From NCBI RefSeq assembly GCF_018257795.1, contig NZ_JAERJD010000003.1, positions 1-64,000 of the forward strand: a DNA stretch of 64,000 nt, given 5' to 3'. The translations under genes and the position numbers were made by a program. Under the pieces are notes generated by a model, which saw only the letters and a list, made by a program, of their open reading frames with translations, was not told the origin of the DNA and ran no database searches. Shown here in pieces: positions 40,640 through 50,300 of this stretch. The stretch is from Citrobacter sp. JGM124 (GTDB lineage Bacteria; Pseudomonadota; Gammaproteobacteria; Enterobacterales; Enterobacteriaceae). Position 1 is the first letter of the stretch. Every line of letters starts with the position of its first letter.

Positions 40640-40940
40640 TGAAATGGGTTTCCTCGATAAACAAAAAAGGGGATTAACAGGCTACTCATTGTAGCTTACT
40701 GTCCGTTTCAGACCCACTCTCTTCCGTATCGGGTTCAGGCCAAATGACAGGGCGAACGGGCTGAATGTCGTGATATACAAAGATATACAAAAAAAACATC
40801 GGGTTTTTGGCATCAGACCGATTCTTAACTGGCGACCCCGACGAGTGTCAGAGTATTATCTTCCCGCACCGTACAACATATCCTTTCGGTGATGGTTGAG
40901 CGGGGAGTTACTTTGCTAACATTTTCACATAAGTGTCATT
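40640..40940. other. Divergent yohD/pbpG intergenic
   Basis: 301 bp without a gene. It holds a tandem repeat of GATATACAAA (40772-40781, 40782-40791). I see no operator I can name. Confidence 0.45.
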
Positions 40941-41858
40941 ATGCCCACAAAACTTCGTTTATCGTTATTTAGCCTTGCCCTGATGATATCTGTGCCATTC
41001 ACGCCACAGGTTGAGGCGGCTAAAGCCACTGTCCAGAAAGCCAGCCTTGAGCAGGAAATTGCTTCTGGTAGCGCCATGATTATCGATCTACAAACTAATA
41101 AAGTTTTATACTCCAGCCATCCGGACAATGTTCGCTCTATTGCTTCTATCACTAAACTGATGACGGTGATGGTGGTACTGGATGCCGGGCTGCCGATGAA
41201 CGAGAAACTGAAAGTTGATATCAGCCAGACGCCAGAAATGAAAGGCGTATATTCCCGGGTACGTTTAAACAGTGAAATTAGCCGCAGAGACATGATGCTG
41301 TTGACGCTGATGTCTTCAGAAAACCGCGCGGCGGCCAGCCTGGCTCACCACTACCCTGGTGGCTATGATGCGTTTATCCGTGCAATGAATGCTAAAGCCA
41401 AAAGTTTGGGAATGACCAAAACCCACTTTGTTGAACCCACTGGCTTGTCGATACAGAACGTTTCAACGGCACGAGATTTGACCAAATTACTGGTGGCATC
41501 AAAAGCCTATCCGTTACTTGGCGCACTGAGCACTACCCGTGAAGAAACGGCCACGTTCAGTAACCCCTCTTATACTCTGCCATTCCGTAACACGAACCAT
41601 TTGATGTTCCGTAATAACTGGGATATCCAGCTGACAAAAACCGGATTTACCAATAATGCGGGGCACTGTCTGGTGATGCGTACCGTGATTAATCATCGTC
41701 CGGTGGCTCTGGTGGTACTGGATGCTTTTGGTAAACAAACCCATTTTGCTGATGCAAGCCGGCTGCGTAATTGGCTTGAAACCGGAAAAGTGACAGCGGT
41801 TCCTCAGGAAGCGCTGAATTATAAGCGTGCCAGGAGTCTACAAACTGCCAGTTATTAA
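40941..41858 (+). CDS. pbpG: D-alanyl-D-alanine endopeptidase PbpG (PBP7)
   Basis: Periplasmic low-molecular-weight penicillin-binding protein that cuts peptide cross-links in murein. 305 residues. A signal peptide ends near VEAAKA (about residue 27). Active-site motifs: SITK (Ser69, Lys72), SEN near 128 and KTGFTN near 231. Close to E. coli PBP7 throughout. A terminator follows. Confidence 0.96.
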   Translation: MPTKLRLSLFSLALMISVPFTPQVEAAKATVQKASLEQEIASGSAMIIDLQTNKVLYSSHPDNVRSIASITKLMTVMVVLDAGLPMNEKLKVDISQTPEMKGVYSRVRLNSEISRRDMMLLTLMSSENRAAASLAHHYPGGYDAFIRAMNAKAKSLGMTKTHFVEPTGLSIQNVSTARDLTKLLVASKAYPLLGALSTTREETATFSNPSYTLPFRNTNHLMFRNNWDIQLTKTGFTNNAGHCLVMRTVINHRPVALVVLDAFGKQTHFADASRLRNWLETGKVTAVPQEALNYKRARSLQTASY

Positions 41859-41904
41859 GCCGTATTATTAAAAGGCTCCTGAACCGGGGTAGCCTTGCAG
41901 AGAG

Positions 41905-41937
41905 AGGCGGGGAGCTGGTCATGATCCCGCCTTTTTT
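41905..41937 (+). terminator. Terminator of pbpG
   Basis: AGGCGGG/CCCGCCT stem with a 14-nt loop and a T run. Confidence 0.85.
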
Positions 41938-42039
41938 ATTTCCGCTTTATACCCGCCATCAGCAAATGACCTGGATGTAGCCCTCACAAAGCAGAGCCTG
42001 GCATGAACTGCACCCCAGTCATTATTCCGGCGACGTTAA

Positions 42040-43803
42040 TTACTGAGCGGGTTTATCTACCGTGCCATGCTCATGGGAGCAGCCGCACTCTGCCCAGCCT
42101 TTATATTTTGTGGTCTTACCTATCCCAGGGTTCATACTATTGGTAGGGTCATTATTTTTGTAAAACTGCACTAAAGATTCCGGTGCCTGGTATAAATGAC
42201 CAACGTTATGTTCTGCCGGGTACTGGGCACCACGCTCGTTTAATAATGCCAGCATCTGTGCCTTAAGTGCATGAGCATCCACCCCTTTCTTAACGATATA
42301 ATCCTGATGGAAAACATGGCACATAAAGTGCCCATAATAGAGTCGATAACTGATTTTATCGCTGATTTCCGGGGGTAACTGTTCAAGCCATTGCGTGTCA
42401 TTTCGGCGCAGAGCAATATCAAGGGGGAGAATGTCTTCCACTTCATCTGCATGTACCGCATGGTAACGAATGGCTGCCCCGGCGGCAGCAAAACGGTGCA
42501 GGAACGCTTTGGCACCTTCTTGTGGTGTGCAGCAGAAATATCCACCTTCTGTTTGTGGGATCTGCTGGAAATAATCATTCAGCCAGTCGCGGGCTTCAGC
42601 AATACCATCACCGGACATTTTCAGCATCAGGTGATGCTCATATTTATCCCGATATTGTTTCATCCGCGCGGGTAAGTGGGCCGGGAATAGCGTGCTGAGG
42701 CGCTGCATCACACGGTCGACAAAATAGGGCTTAACAAAGGGGACTTTTTCCAGCAAGGCATCCATACGGCCTTTAAGATTAAAAAACAGGGGCATTTTGT
42801 CCGTGCCGAGTTTATCAATCATCATAAAGGTATCTTTGCCATACACAGCAGCAATGTCGTACATATCCCGGTGCATATATTCACCAGCCACGGGCAGGTG
42901 TTTGAAATTTGCCAGAATATGGCGGCGAATTTCAGTCAGTACGTCGGGATTATTGGTGCCAATATAGAAAACTTCGTTCTGTTTCTCACTCGGGAAGGTG
43001 TCAAGGCGTACTGCAAAGACAGCCAGTCTGCCCGCACAACCAGAGGCTTCAAATAACCGTCCTGGGTCTGCATTAAAGCGTGACGGGGTATCGGCTTCCA
43101 CATCGCGTACTCGTGTCGCGTAATCACTGTCTGAAGCATGGCGGCCATCGTGGTGCACACTTTCAGCATTGATCTGATCATTGTCGAGACGCCCCAGTAT
43201 TTGTTCAGGGGTCTCGCCTAAGTCGATCCCCAGATGATTAACCAGGGTCAATTTACCTTGCTCATCAATACGTGCATAAAGGGCCATTTCGGTATATGCC
43301 GGGCCGCGTTGCACGAGTGAACCACCGGAGTTGTTACATACCCCGCCAATGACCGATGCCCCAATACAGGAGGAGCCTATTACTGAGTGAGGCTCACGGT
43401 TCAGTGGTTTTAAGGCTTTTTCTAGCTGATAAAGCGTGCTACCAGGAAAGGCCAAAACTTGCTCACCTTTATCAAGCAGGTGGAGCTTATCCAGCCGGCG
43501 GGTACTGATAATTACGATTTCACGGTCATAATCATTGCCACTGGGGGTCGAGCCTTCAGTCAGCCCGGTGTTGGAGGCCTGCATTAGAATGATTTTATCC
43601 GCCGCCACGCACAGGCTAAGTACACGCCATAACTCCAGTAATGAGCCGGGGAATACTACCGCCAGCGCATCCCCTTGACCAGATCGGAAGCCTTTACGAT
43701 AGCGTGCCGTTTTGGCCGGGTTCGTTAATACATGTTGTGAACCTACCTGAGCGGTAAGATCGTTGATCAATGTCTTATTATCAGTTGTGCTTAGAACAGA
43801 CAT
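42040..43803 (-). CDS. dld: Quinone-dependent D-lactate dehydrogenase Dld
   Basis: Peripheral membrane FAD flavoprotein passing electrons from D-lactate to quinone. 587 residues from the ATG at 43803 (MSVLSTTDNKTLINDL), the family start; 14 extra codons upstream are not supported. The FAD-binding PCMH part shows ASNTGLTEGSTPSG and GSSCIGASVIGGVCNNSGGS; the C-terminal cap has PAEHNVGHLY and NDPTNSMNPGIGKT. The tail after KGWAECGC is longer than in E. coli and contains CGCSHEHG, which may bind a metal (inference). Confidence 0.96.
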   Translation of the reverse strand: MSVLSTTDNKTLINDLTAQVGSQHVLTNPAKTARYRKGFRSGQGDALAVVFPGSLLELWRVLSLCVAADKIILMQASNTGLTEGSTPSGNDYDREIVIISTRRLDKLHLLDKGEQVLAFPGSTLYQLEKALKPLNREPHSVIGSSCIGASVIGGVCNNSGGSLVQRGPAYTEMALYARIDEQGKLTLVNHLGIDLGETPEQILGRLDNDQINAESVHHDGRHASDSDYATRVRDVEADTPSRFNADPGRLFEASGCAGRLAVFAVRLDTFPSEKQNEVFYIGTNNPDVLTEIRRHILANFKHLPVAGEYMHRDMYDIAAVYGKDTFMMIDKLGTDKMPLFFNLKGRMDALLEKVPFVKPYFVDRVMQRLSTLFPAHLPARMKQYRDKYEHHLMLKMSGDGIAEARDWLNDYFQQIPQTEGGYFCCTPQEGAKAFLHRFAAAGAAIRYHAVHADEVEDILPLDIALRRNDTQWLEQLPPEISDKISYRLYYGHFMCHVFHQDYIVKKGVDAHALKAQMLALLNERGAQYPAEHNVGHLYQAPESLVQFYKNNDPTNSMNPGIGKTTKYKGWAECGCSHEHGTVDKPAQ

Positions 43804-43981
43804 GTATCCACTCCTTGTGGTGGCATAGATATGATAAGTAAGCATAGCTCTGAAAAAACCGCATGTAACGCCAAATCATTCGAAAAACCATGGGGGCGTC
43901 ACTGCTTTGCTCTTCTTACCCAGTGGGTGATGTGGCACACTACAGCACTTAGCGTCCGATGAATAGAAGGGAATAAACCCG

Positions 43982-46279
43982 ATGAAATGGCTCTGTTCCG
44001 TAGGTTTTGCAGTGAGTCTGGCTATTCAGCCAGCCTTAGCCAGTGAGATGTTTTCCCAGCATCCAATGACTCCAGAAGCACGTGATACCTTTGTGTCCGC
44101 GCTACTCAAACAAATGACCCTGGATGAAAAAATTGGTCAGCTTCGCTTAATTAGCGTAGGGCCTGATACGCCGAAAGAGGCGATCAGAGACATGATTAAA
44201 GTTGGTCAGGTGGGGGCGATTTTCAATACCGTCACACGTCAGGATATTCGTGTCATGCAGGATCAGGTCATGGCACTCAGTCGCCTGAAGATCCCTCTAT
44301 TCTTTGCTTATGATGTTCTCCATGGGCAGCGTACCGTATTCCCGATCAGTCTTGGGCTGGCGGCATCGTTTAACCGCGATGCTGTTAAAACCGTTGGTCG
44401 TATATCCGCCTACGAGGCGGCAGATGATGGTCTGAATATGACCTGGGCTCCAATGGTTGATGTTTCACGGGATCCGCGTTGGGGTCGTGTTTCCGAAGGG
44501 TTTGGTGAGGATACCTATCTCACTTCGGTAATGGGCCGTGCCATGGTTGAATCGATGCAGGGCAAGAGCCCGGCTGACCGTCATTCCGTAATGACCAGCG
44601 TTAAGCACTTTGCTGCATACGGTGCCGTTGAAGGCGGAAAAGAGTACAACAGCGTTGATATGAGTCTGCAGAGTTTGTTCAATGACTATCTCCCCCCTTT
44701 CAAAGCGGCTCTTGACGCCGGGAGTGGTGGCGTGATGGTTGCCCTCAGTTCGCTAAATGGCACGCCTGCCTCAGCGGATAGCTGGCTATTGAAAGATATT
44801 CTGCGGGATGACTGGCACTTTACTGGGATCACTATTTCTGACCATGGTGCTATCAAAGAGCTGATTAAGCATGGTGTTGCCAGTTCTCCTAAAGATGCGG
44901 TACGTCTGGCGCTGAAATCTGGCGTCAACATGAGCATGAGTGACGAGTACTACAGCAAGTATCTCCCCGAATTAGTGAAGAGCGGCGATGTTTCTATGGC
45001 CGATCTCGATGATGCAACACGGCATGTACTGAATGTAAAATACGACATGGGGTTATTTAACGACCCTTACAGCCACCTTGGCCCCGTAGGATCAGACCCG
45101 GAAGATACCAATGCGGAAAGCCGCCTGCATCGTCAGGATGCGCGAAAAGTGGCAAGGGAAACAATGGTATTGTTGAAAAACCAGCAACAGACATTGCCCC
45201 TGGCTAAAAATAAGACTGTGGCAGTTATTGGGCCATTGGCTGACAGCAAGCGTGATGTGATGGGGAGCTGGTCCGCAGCGGGGGTGGTTGCTCAGTCGGT
45301 AACCGCGTTGCAAGGGATTGAAAATGTCGTAGGATCTCAGGGCAAGGTGCTGTATGCCAAAGGGGTAAATACCACCAACGACAAAGCCATTGTTGAGTTT
45401 CTTAATCAGTATGAACCTGCAGTGACGGTTGATCCTCGTTCAGAGCAACAGATGATTGCCGAAGCGGTTGAGACAGCGAAGAAAGCGGATGTCGTTGTGG
45501 CCGTGGTGGGTGAAGCACAAGGCATGGCCCATGAAGCATCCAGTCGTACTGATTTGACCCTCCCTGAAAGCCAGCGAGATTTGATTGCCGCACTCAAAGA
45601 AACAGGCAAGCCACTGGTGTTGGTATTGATGAATGGTCGTCCACTGGCGTTGGTTGAAGAAGACAAACAGGCTGATGCCATACTGGAAACGTGGTATAGC
45701 GGAACAGAAGGAGGGAATGCCATTGCGGATGTTCTCTTTGGCGATTATAACCCATCGGGAAAACTGCCCATGTCCTTCCCGCGTTCGGTTGGGCAGATCC
45801 CGACTTATTATAACCATCTGAATACTGGACGGCCTTTCGATCCAGCAAAACCGAATAAGTATACTTCACGCTATTTTGATGATATTACCGGCCCATTGTA
45901 TCCTTTCGGTTACGGTCTGAGTTACACCACCTTTAGCCTCTCAGAGGTGAGTATGTCTTCACCGACGATGACTGCGGACGGCAGTGTTACAGCATCGGTT
46001 ACGGTGACGAACACTGGGAAACGAGAAGGGGAAACCGTGGTGCAGATGTATTTGCAGGATGTGACGGCATCAATGAGTCGCCCGGTCAAAGAGCTGAAAG
46101 AGTTTAAAAAAGTAAACCTGAAACCGGGTGAGAGCCAAACAGTAAGCTTTCCTATCGATATTAATGCGCTGAAGTTCTGGAATGCCAAAATGCAGTTTGC
46201 GGCAGAACCGGGGAAATTTAATGTCTTTATGGGGCTCGACTCGCAAGATCTGAAGCAGGGAACGTTTACCTTGCAGTAA
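43982..46279 (+). CDS. bglX: Periplasmic beta-glucosidase BglX
   Basis: Family 3 glycoside hydrolase of 765 residues, as in E. coli. Signal peptide ends PALA after residue 20. The nucleophile aspartate lies in ITISDHGAIKEL; the N-terminal barrel shows DVLHGQRTVFPISLGLA and SVKHFAAYGAVEGG, the second domain SSRTDLTLPESQ, and a C-terminal fibronectin-like domain runs from about 655. Divergent from dld, as the pair is adjacent in E. coli. Confidence 0.97.
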   Translation: MKWLCSVGFAVSLAIQPALASEMFSQHPMTPEARDTFVSALLKQMTLDEKIGQLRLISVGPDTPKEAIRDMIKVGQVGAIFNTVTRQDIRVMQDQVMALSRLKIPLFFAYDVLHGQRTVFPISLGLAASFNRDAVKTVGRISAYEAADDGLNMTWAPMVDVSRDPRWGRVSEGFGEDTYLTSVMGRAMVESMQGKSPADRHSVMTSVKHFAAYGAVEGGKEYNSVDMSLQSLFNDYLPPFKAALDAGSGGVMVALSSLNGTPASADSWLLKDILRDDWHFTGITISDHGAIKELIKHGVASSPKDAVRLALKSGVNMSMSDEYYSKYLPELVKSGDVSMADLDDATRHVLNVKYDMGLFNDPYSHLGPVGSDPEDTNAESRLHRQDARKVARETMVLLKNQQQTLPLAKNKTVAVIGPLADSKRDVMGSWSAAGVVAQSVTALQGIENVVGSQGKVLYAKGVNTTNDKAIVEFLNQYEPAVTVDPRSEQQMIAEAVETAKKADVVVAVVGEAQGMAHEASSRTDLTLPESQRDLIAALKETGKPLVLVLMNGRPLALVEEDKQADAILETWYSGTEGGNAIADVLFGDYNPSGKLPMSFPRSVGQIPTYYNHLNTGRPFDPAKPNKYTSRYFDDITGPLYPFGYGLSYTTFSLSEVSMSSPTMTADGSVTASVTVTNTGKREGETVVQMYLQDVTASMSRPVKELKEFKKVNLKPGESQTVSFPIDINALKFWNAKMQFAAEPGKFNVFMGLDSQDLKQGTFTLQ

Positions 46280-46365
46280 GATCCGTACACCTTAAATCGT
46301 TCACGCCACAGGGACGCCTGCGCCATGAACGATGACGGGGCACGGAGCAAATATGACTAACGGAT

Positions 46366-46401
46366 AAACGAGGTGCAACACAGTTTTCACCTCGTTTTTT
46401 T
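46366..46401 (+). terminator. Terminator of bglX
   Basis: AAACGAGGTG/CACCTCGTTT stem followed by a T run. Confidence 0.85.
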
Positions 46402-46506
46402 ATGCTGAAAATAAAAAACGACTCACCACGTCTTTTGCCCGAACAGGGGGCGATAGAATGAGGCAGGCGTTGGCATCAGAGCCTGGAAGAGGCCCACGTC
46501 ATAAAC

Positions 46507-46614
46507 TTATATGGCATGCACAATAACGATGTAACCGGCCAGCATGACACCACCGATCCCGCCGACAGCCATCGCAATCATTCCACCAACCAGGGCGATT
46601 TTTGACAATTTCAT
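46507..46614 (-). CDS. yohO: Small membrane protein YohO
   Basis: A 35-residue protein: MKLSKIALVGGMIAMAVGGI then GGVMLAGYIVIVHAI. One hydrophobic helix; E. coli YohO is also 35 residues and shares GGIGGVMLAGY. The ATG at 46614 follows GGAG on the minus strand. In E. coli yohO lies in the same yeh-yoh region as bglX, dld and pbpG, which supports the call. Function unknown. Confidence 0.88.
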   Translation of the reverse strand: MKLSKIALVGGMIAMAVGGIGGVMLAGYIVIVHAI

Positions 46615-46813
46615 TTTATGCTCCATCTTGTGATGGAGGCGATTATAAAGGTAAACGGCAACATTAATGAATCTTTAAATGTTTGAAACTGGCCATTGTC
46701 CGGGCATTATTACCTTAGCAAAGCATGCCGAATGATATCGCCTGCTGTGTTCAACGCCATGCTTCGTGCCAGGGTAGTAAATTCGCCGGATTGTTGTCGG
46801 TTACAGGAACTGA

Positions 46814-47935
46814 CTAATTATCAAAATACCAGTACCCCTGGTTCACCAGGGTCGTCAGCTCATGAATAAATTGAGGGTCGGTGACGGCATCCCCCAGTTC
46901 AGCGGCCCCGAGACGGGTAAAATGGCACAAGGCCGTGGCTGCTTTTTTATCGCTGATTTCAAGGGGTTCACTGTTAACAAAACAGTGTTCACCCACCTCC
47001 AGAACCCGCAATCCACCCAGACGAACCAGGGTCTCACCTTCCTGCAAGGCTGCAGCAATTTCGCTAGTGTCGTAAGCAGGATCCGCGGCGGCGATATCCA
47101 GCTCATGGCGAGGGGTGGTGATAAAACTACCAAACCACTGATTAAAAGCTTCGGGTTGTTCTATCAAGTCATGCATCAGTTTACGTATCTGGTTTATTTC
47201 ACTGGCTTCAATTTTTCCTGGGTGTTCACGCCTGGCCAGTTCAGGGTCTGCATAGTGATTACCTCCCAAGTCATTCTCCAGTACATAGTCGGCAAAACTA
47301 CTGACCAAATCCCGACTGTTTGGGCTACGAAAGCCCACTGAGTAGTTAAGTGATGCCTGATGGCTGTAACCATCGTGGGGGAATCCCGGTGGAATATAAA
47401 GAATATCTCCTGGCTGTAAATCATCATCAATAATTGGCGTGAAGGGCTCAACATGCAGTAACGCCGGGTGAGGACAAAATTGTTTTAAAGGTAATTTGTC
47501 CCCGACTCGCCAGCGTCGGCTCCCCATCCCTTGAATGATAAAAACATCATAATTATCAATATGGGGGCCTACACCGCCACCAGGGACAGAAAACGAGATC
47601 ATCAAGTCATCAAGACGCCAGTCTGGTAGGACTCGAAAAGGGGAGAGCAGCTCCGCGGCGGGCAGATGCCAGTGGTTAACTGCCTGAACCAGTAGTGACC
47701 AATGGCTATCCCCAAGGTTATCAAACTCCGTGAAAGGTCCATGGCTGGCATGCCATTTTCCTTCTTTAAAACTCACCAGACGGCTGTCTATTTCGTTTTC
47801 CATTGCCAGCCCTGCGAGTTCATCGGGGCTGATAGGATCAACAAAATTGGGTAGTGCATTTTTGAGAATAACCGGCTTTTTCTGCCAGTAAGTAGCCATA
47901 AACGCGGGCCAGTCGATGTTAAGTTGATAATCCAC
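46814..47935 (-). CDS. roxA: Ribosomal protein uL16 3-hydroxylase RoxA
   Basis: JmjC-type 2-oxoglutarate/Fe(II) oxygenase that hydroxylates an arginine of ribosomal protein uL16 (formerly ycfD). 373 residues, the E. coli length. The iron facial triad is HID in VGPHIDNYDVF plus the His of PPGFPHDGYSH; ISFSVPGGGVGPH precedes. A winged-helix C-terminal domain follows from about 270. Divergent from dinG. In E. coli roxA lies elsewhere on the chromosome. Confidence 0.95.
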   Translation of the reverse strand: MDYQLNIDWPAFMATYWQKKPVILKNALPNFVDPISPDELAGLAMENEIDSRLVSFKEGKWHASHGPFTEFDNLGDSHWSLLVQAVNHWHLPAAELLSPFRVLPDWRLDDLMISFSVPGGGVGPHIDNYDVFIIQGMGSRRWRVGDKLPLKQFCPHPALLHVEPFTPIIDDDLQPGDILYIPPGFPHDGYSHQASLNYSVGFRSPNSRDLVSSFADYVLENDLGGNHYADPELARREHPGKIEASEINQIRKLMHDLIEQPEAFNQWFGSFITTPRHELDIAAADPAYDTSEIAAALQEGETLVRLGGLRVLEVGEHCFVNSEPLEISDKKAATALCHFTRLGAAELGDAVTDPQFIHELTTLVNQGYWYFDN

Positions 47936-48086
47936 GGTGGGTGACCTGTGTGTAAAAGAGAACCATTATACGGGGGAACCGGTCCCTTGCTTTGTCGTGG
48001 GTCAAGGCAGGAATCATCATGCCGCCACAGGCTGAGTATCGAGACAAAGAAAAAAAGCTACAGCCTCAGGCAGAAAAATGAAACAA

Positions 48087-48106
48087 TAGTGGTTGTTTAT
48101 ACAGTA
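48087..48106 (+). promoter_or_regulatory. Degenerate LexA box at dinG
   Basis: The right half CAGTA is intact and the spacing of ten is kept, but the left half reads GTG instead of CTG (TAGTG-N10-CAGTA). The E. coli dinG box is already unusual with TTG there. It ends 12 bp before the dinG ATG. Confidence 0.6.
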
Positions 48107-48118
48107 AACGTGGTGTTC

Positions 48119-50287
48119 ATGGCTTTATCATCTGCGCAAAAAGCGCAAATTGGTGCCTGGTATAAGGCATTACAACAGCAAATCGCGGATTTTATTCCTC
48201 GAGCCCCCCAGCGCCAAATGATAGCGGAAGTGGCTAAGACGCTGGCGGGTGATGAAGGCCGACACTTAGCGATTGAGGCACCAACGGGGGTTGGGAAAAC
48301 ATTCTCTTACCTGATCCCTGGCATTGCCGTGGCGCGTTCAGAGCAAAAAAAGCTGGTGATCAGTACCGCCAATGTGGCGCTGCAGGATCAGATTTTTAGC
48401 AAAGACTTACCATTACTGAGCAAGATCATCCCAGGGTTAAAATTTACCGCCGCTTTCGGACGCGGGCGTTATGTCTGCCCAAGGAATCTCTCCGCACTGG
48501 CGGCAGATAATCAGGCTTCGGGTGATTTACTCGCTTTTCTTGATGACGAACTTGCACCGAGTAGTCAGGAAGAGCAACAGCGTTGTATAAAACTTCAGAA
48601 GAGCCTTGATAAGGGGAAATGGGACGGTTTGCGTGATCATACGGATGGTGTGATCAGTGACGAACTGTGGCGTAAACTCAGCACGGATAAAGCCAGCTGT
48701 TTAGGGCGCAACTGTCTCTGGTTTAAATCCTGCCCATTTTTTTTGGCCCGCCGGGAAATAGATGATGCAGAAGTCATCGTTGCTAACCATGCTTTAGTCA
48801 TGGCGGCCCTGGAAAGTGACGCGGTCCTGCCTGAAGCAAAAAATATGCTACTGGTACTGGATGAAGGGCATCACCTTGCTGACGTGGCGCGAGACGCTCT
48901 GGAAATGAGTGCCGAGATCACCGCAGGTTATAGCCATCTGCAGCTTGATCTGTTCAGTAAACTGGTTGAAACCTGCATGGCACAATTTCGTCCGAAAAGC
49001 CCCCCTCCATTGGCGAGAAGTGACCGTCTGGTACTGCACTGCGAAGAGGTTAACGCGCTGCTAAAAGAGTTTAATTCTCACATCGCGCTGTGGTTGCCTG
49101 ACGGACAAGCAGGTGAATATCGCTTTGAAATGGGGCAATTGCCAGAAGCGTTAATGGATATCTGTTTACGGCTGGCTAAATTGATGGAAGGCTTACGTAG
49201 CTTATCTGAGGCTCTGCTTAATGATTTAAGTGAAAGAACGGCGCATCATGATATCGCGCGCCTCTATCGTGCGTTGTTACAGATGAACCGGGCATTGGGA
49301 TACTTTGAAGCACAAAGTAAACTCTGGAAACTGGCGGCAATGACACAGGCTTCTGGTGCGCCGGTAACGAAATGGTTAACGCGGGAGCAGTGGGATAGCC
49401 AGTATCATTTGCTGTTTCACTGCGTGGGTATTCGTGTCAGCAGCCAGTTAGAAAAATTACTTTGGCGCAAAGTGCCACATGTGATTATCACCTCGGCAAC
49501 GTTACGATCCCTCAACCGTTTCGATCGTCTGCAAGAAATGAGTGGGCTGGCTGAAAAAGCAGGGGACCGTTTTATTGCCCTTGATTCCCCTTTTAACCAT
49601 GTTGAACAGGGAAAAATAGTGATCCCGGCCATGCGTTTTGAACCCGTGATGGCCCATGAAGCTGAACATATTGCAGAAATGGCCGCTTTCTTTCGTGCGG
49701 AACTGACTAAAGGTGAACACAAGGCAATGCTGGTATTGTTTGCCAGCGCGCGCGCCATGCAACAATTTCTCACTCATGTGACGGATCTCCGCTTGATGTT
49801 ATTGGTTCAGGGTGATCAGCCTCGTTACCGGCTGGTGGAGCTGCATCGTAAGCGTGTTGCTCAAGGGGAAGTCAGTGTGCTGATTGGGCTACAATCATTT
49901 GCCGAAGGTCTTGACTTAAAAGGTGATTTGTTAACCCAGGTACATATTCACAAAATAGCTTTCCCGCCAGTAGACAGCCCTGTGGTCCTCACCGAAGGTG
50001 AATGGTTAAAAAGCCTTAATCGTTATCCTTTTGAAGTGCAGAGCTTACCCAGTGCTTCTTTTAACTTGATTCAGCAGGTGGGGCGTTTAATTCGTAGTCA
50101 CACCTGTTATGGTGAGGTTGTTATTTACGATAATCGTTTACTTAGTAAACGTTATGGTGAGAGGCTGTTGGCGGCACTGCCAGTGTTTCCGATTATGCGC
50201 CCGGCAGTACCCGGCGTTAAACAGATAGCGATAACCCCGTCATCAAAGCATCGTGAGCGACATAAAAAAGATGCAAAGAAAAAATAA
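48119..50287 (+). CDS. dinG: SOS-inducible 5'-3' DNA helicase DinG
   Basis: XPD-family helicase with a [4Fe-4S] cluster, resolves R-loops and replication-transcription conflicts. 722 residues from the ATG at 48119 (MALSSAQKAQIGAWYKALQ), as in E. coli; the frame is open upstream to 47948 across the LexA box, so the long form is rejected. Walker A APTGVGKT near 54-61; cluster cysteines in RYVCPRN and ASCLGRNCLWFKSCPFF; DEGHHL as motif II; QQVGRLIRS as motif VI. Confidence 0.96.
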   Translation: MALSSAQKAQIGAWYKALQQQIADFIPRAPQRQMIAEVAKTLAGDEGRHLAIEAPTGVGKTFSYLIPGIAVARSEQKKLVISTANVALQDQIFSKDLPLLSKIIPGLKFTAAFGRGRYVCPRNLSALAADNQASGDLLAFLDDELAPSSQEEQQRCIKLQKSLDKGKWDGLRDHTDGVISDELWRKLSTDKASCLGRNCLWFKSCPFFLARREIDDAEVIVANHALVMAALESDAVLPEAKNMLLVLDEGHHLADVARDALEMSAEITAGYSHLQLDLFSKLVETCMAQFRPKSPPPLARSDRLVLHCEEVNALLKEFNSHIALWLPDGQAGEYRFEMGQLPEALMDICLRLAKLMEGLRSLSEALLNDLSERTAHHDIARLYRALLQMNRALGYFEAQSKLWKLAAMTQASGAPVTKWLTREQWDSQYHLLFHCVGIRVSSQLEKLLWRKVPHVIITSATLRSLNRFDRLQEMSGLAEKAGDRFIALDSPFNHVEQGKIVIPAMRFEPVMAHEAEHIAEMAAFFRAELTKGEHKAMLVLFASARAMQQFLTHVTDLRLMLLVQGDQPRYRLVELHRKRVAQGEVSVLIGLQSFAEGLDLKGDLLTQVHIHKIAFPPVDSPVVLTEGEWLKSLNRYPFEVQSLPSASFNLIQQVGRLIRSHTCYGEVVIYDNRLLSKRYGERLLAALPVFPIMRPAVPGVKQIAITPSSKHRERHKKDAKKK

Positions 50288-50300
50288 AAGGAGAGTCTGC

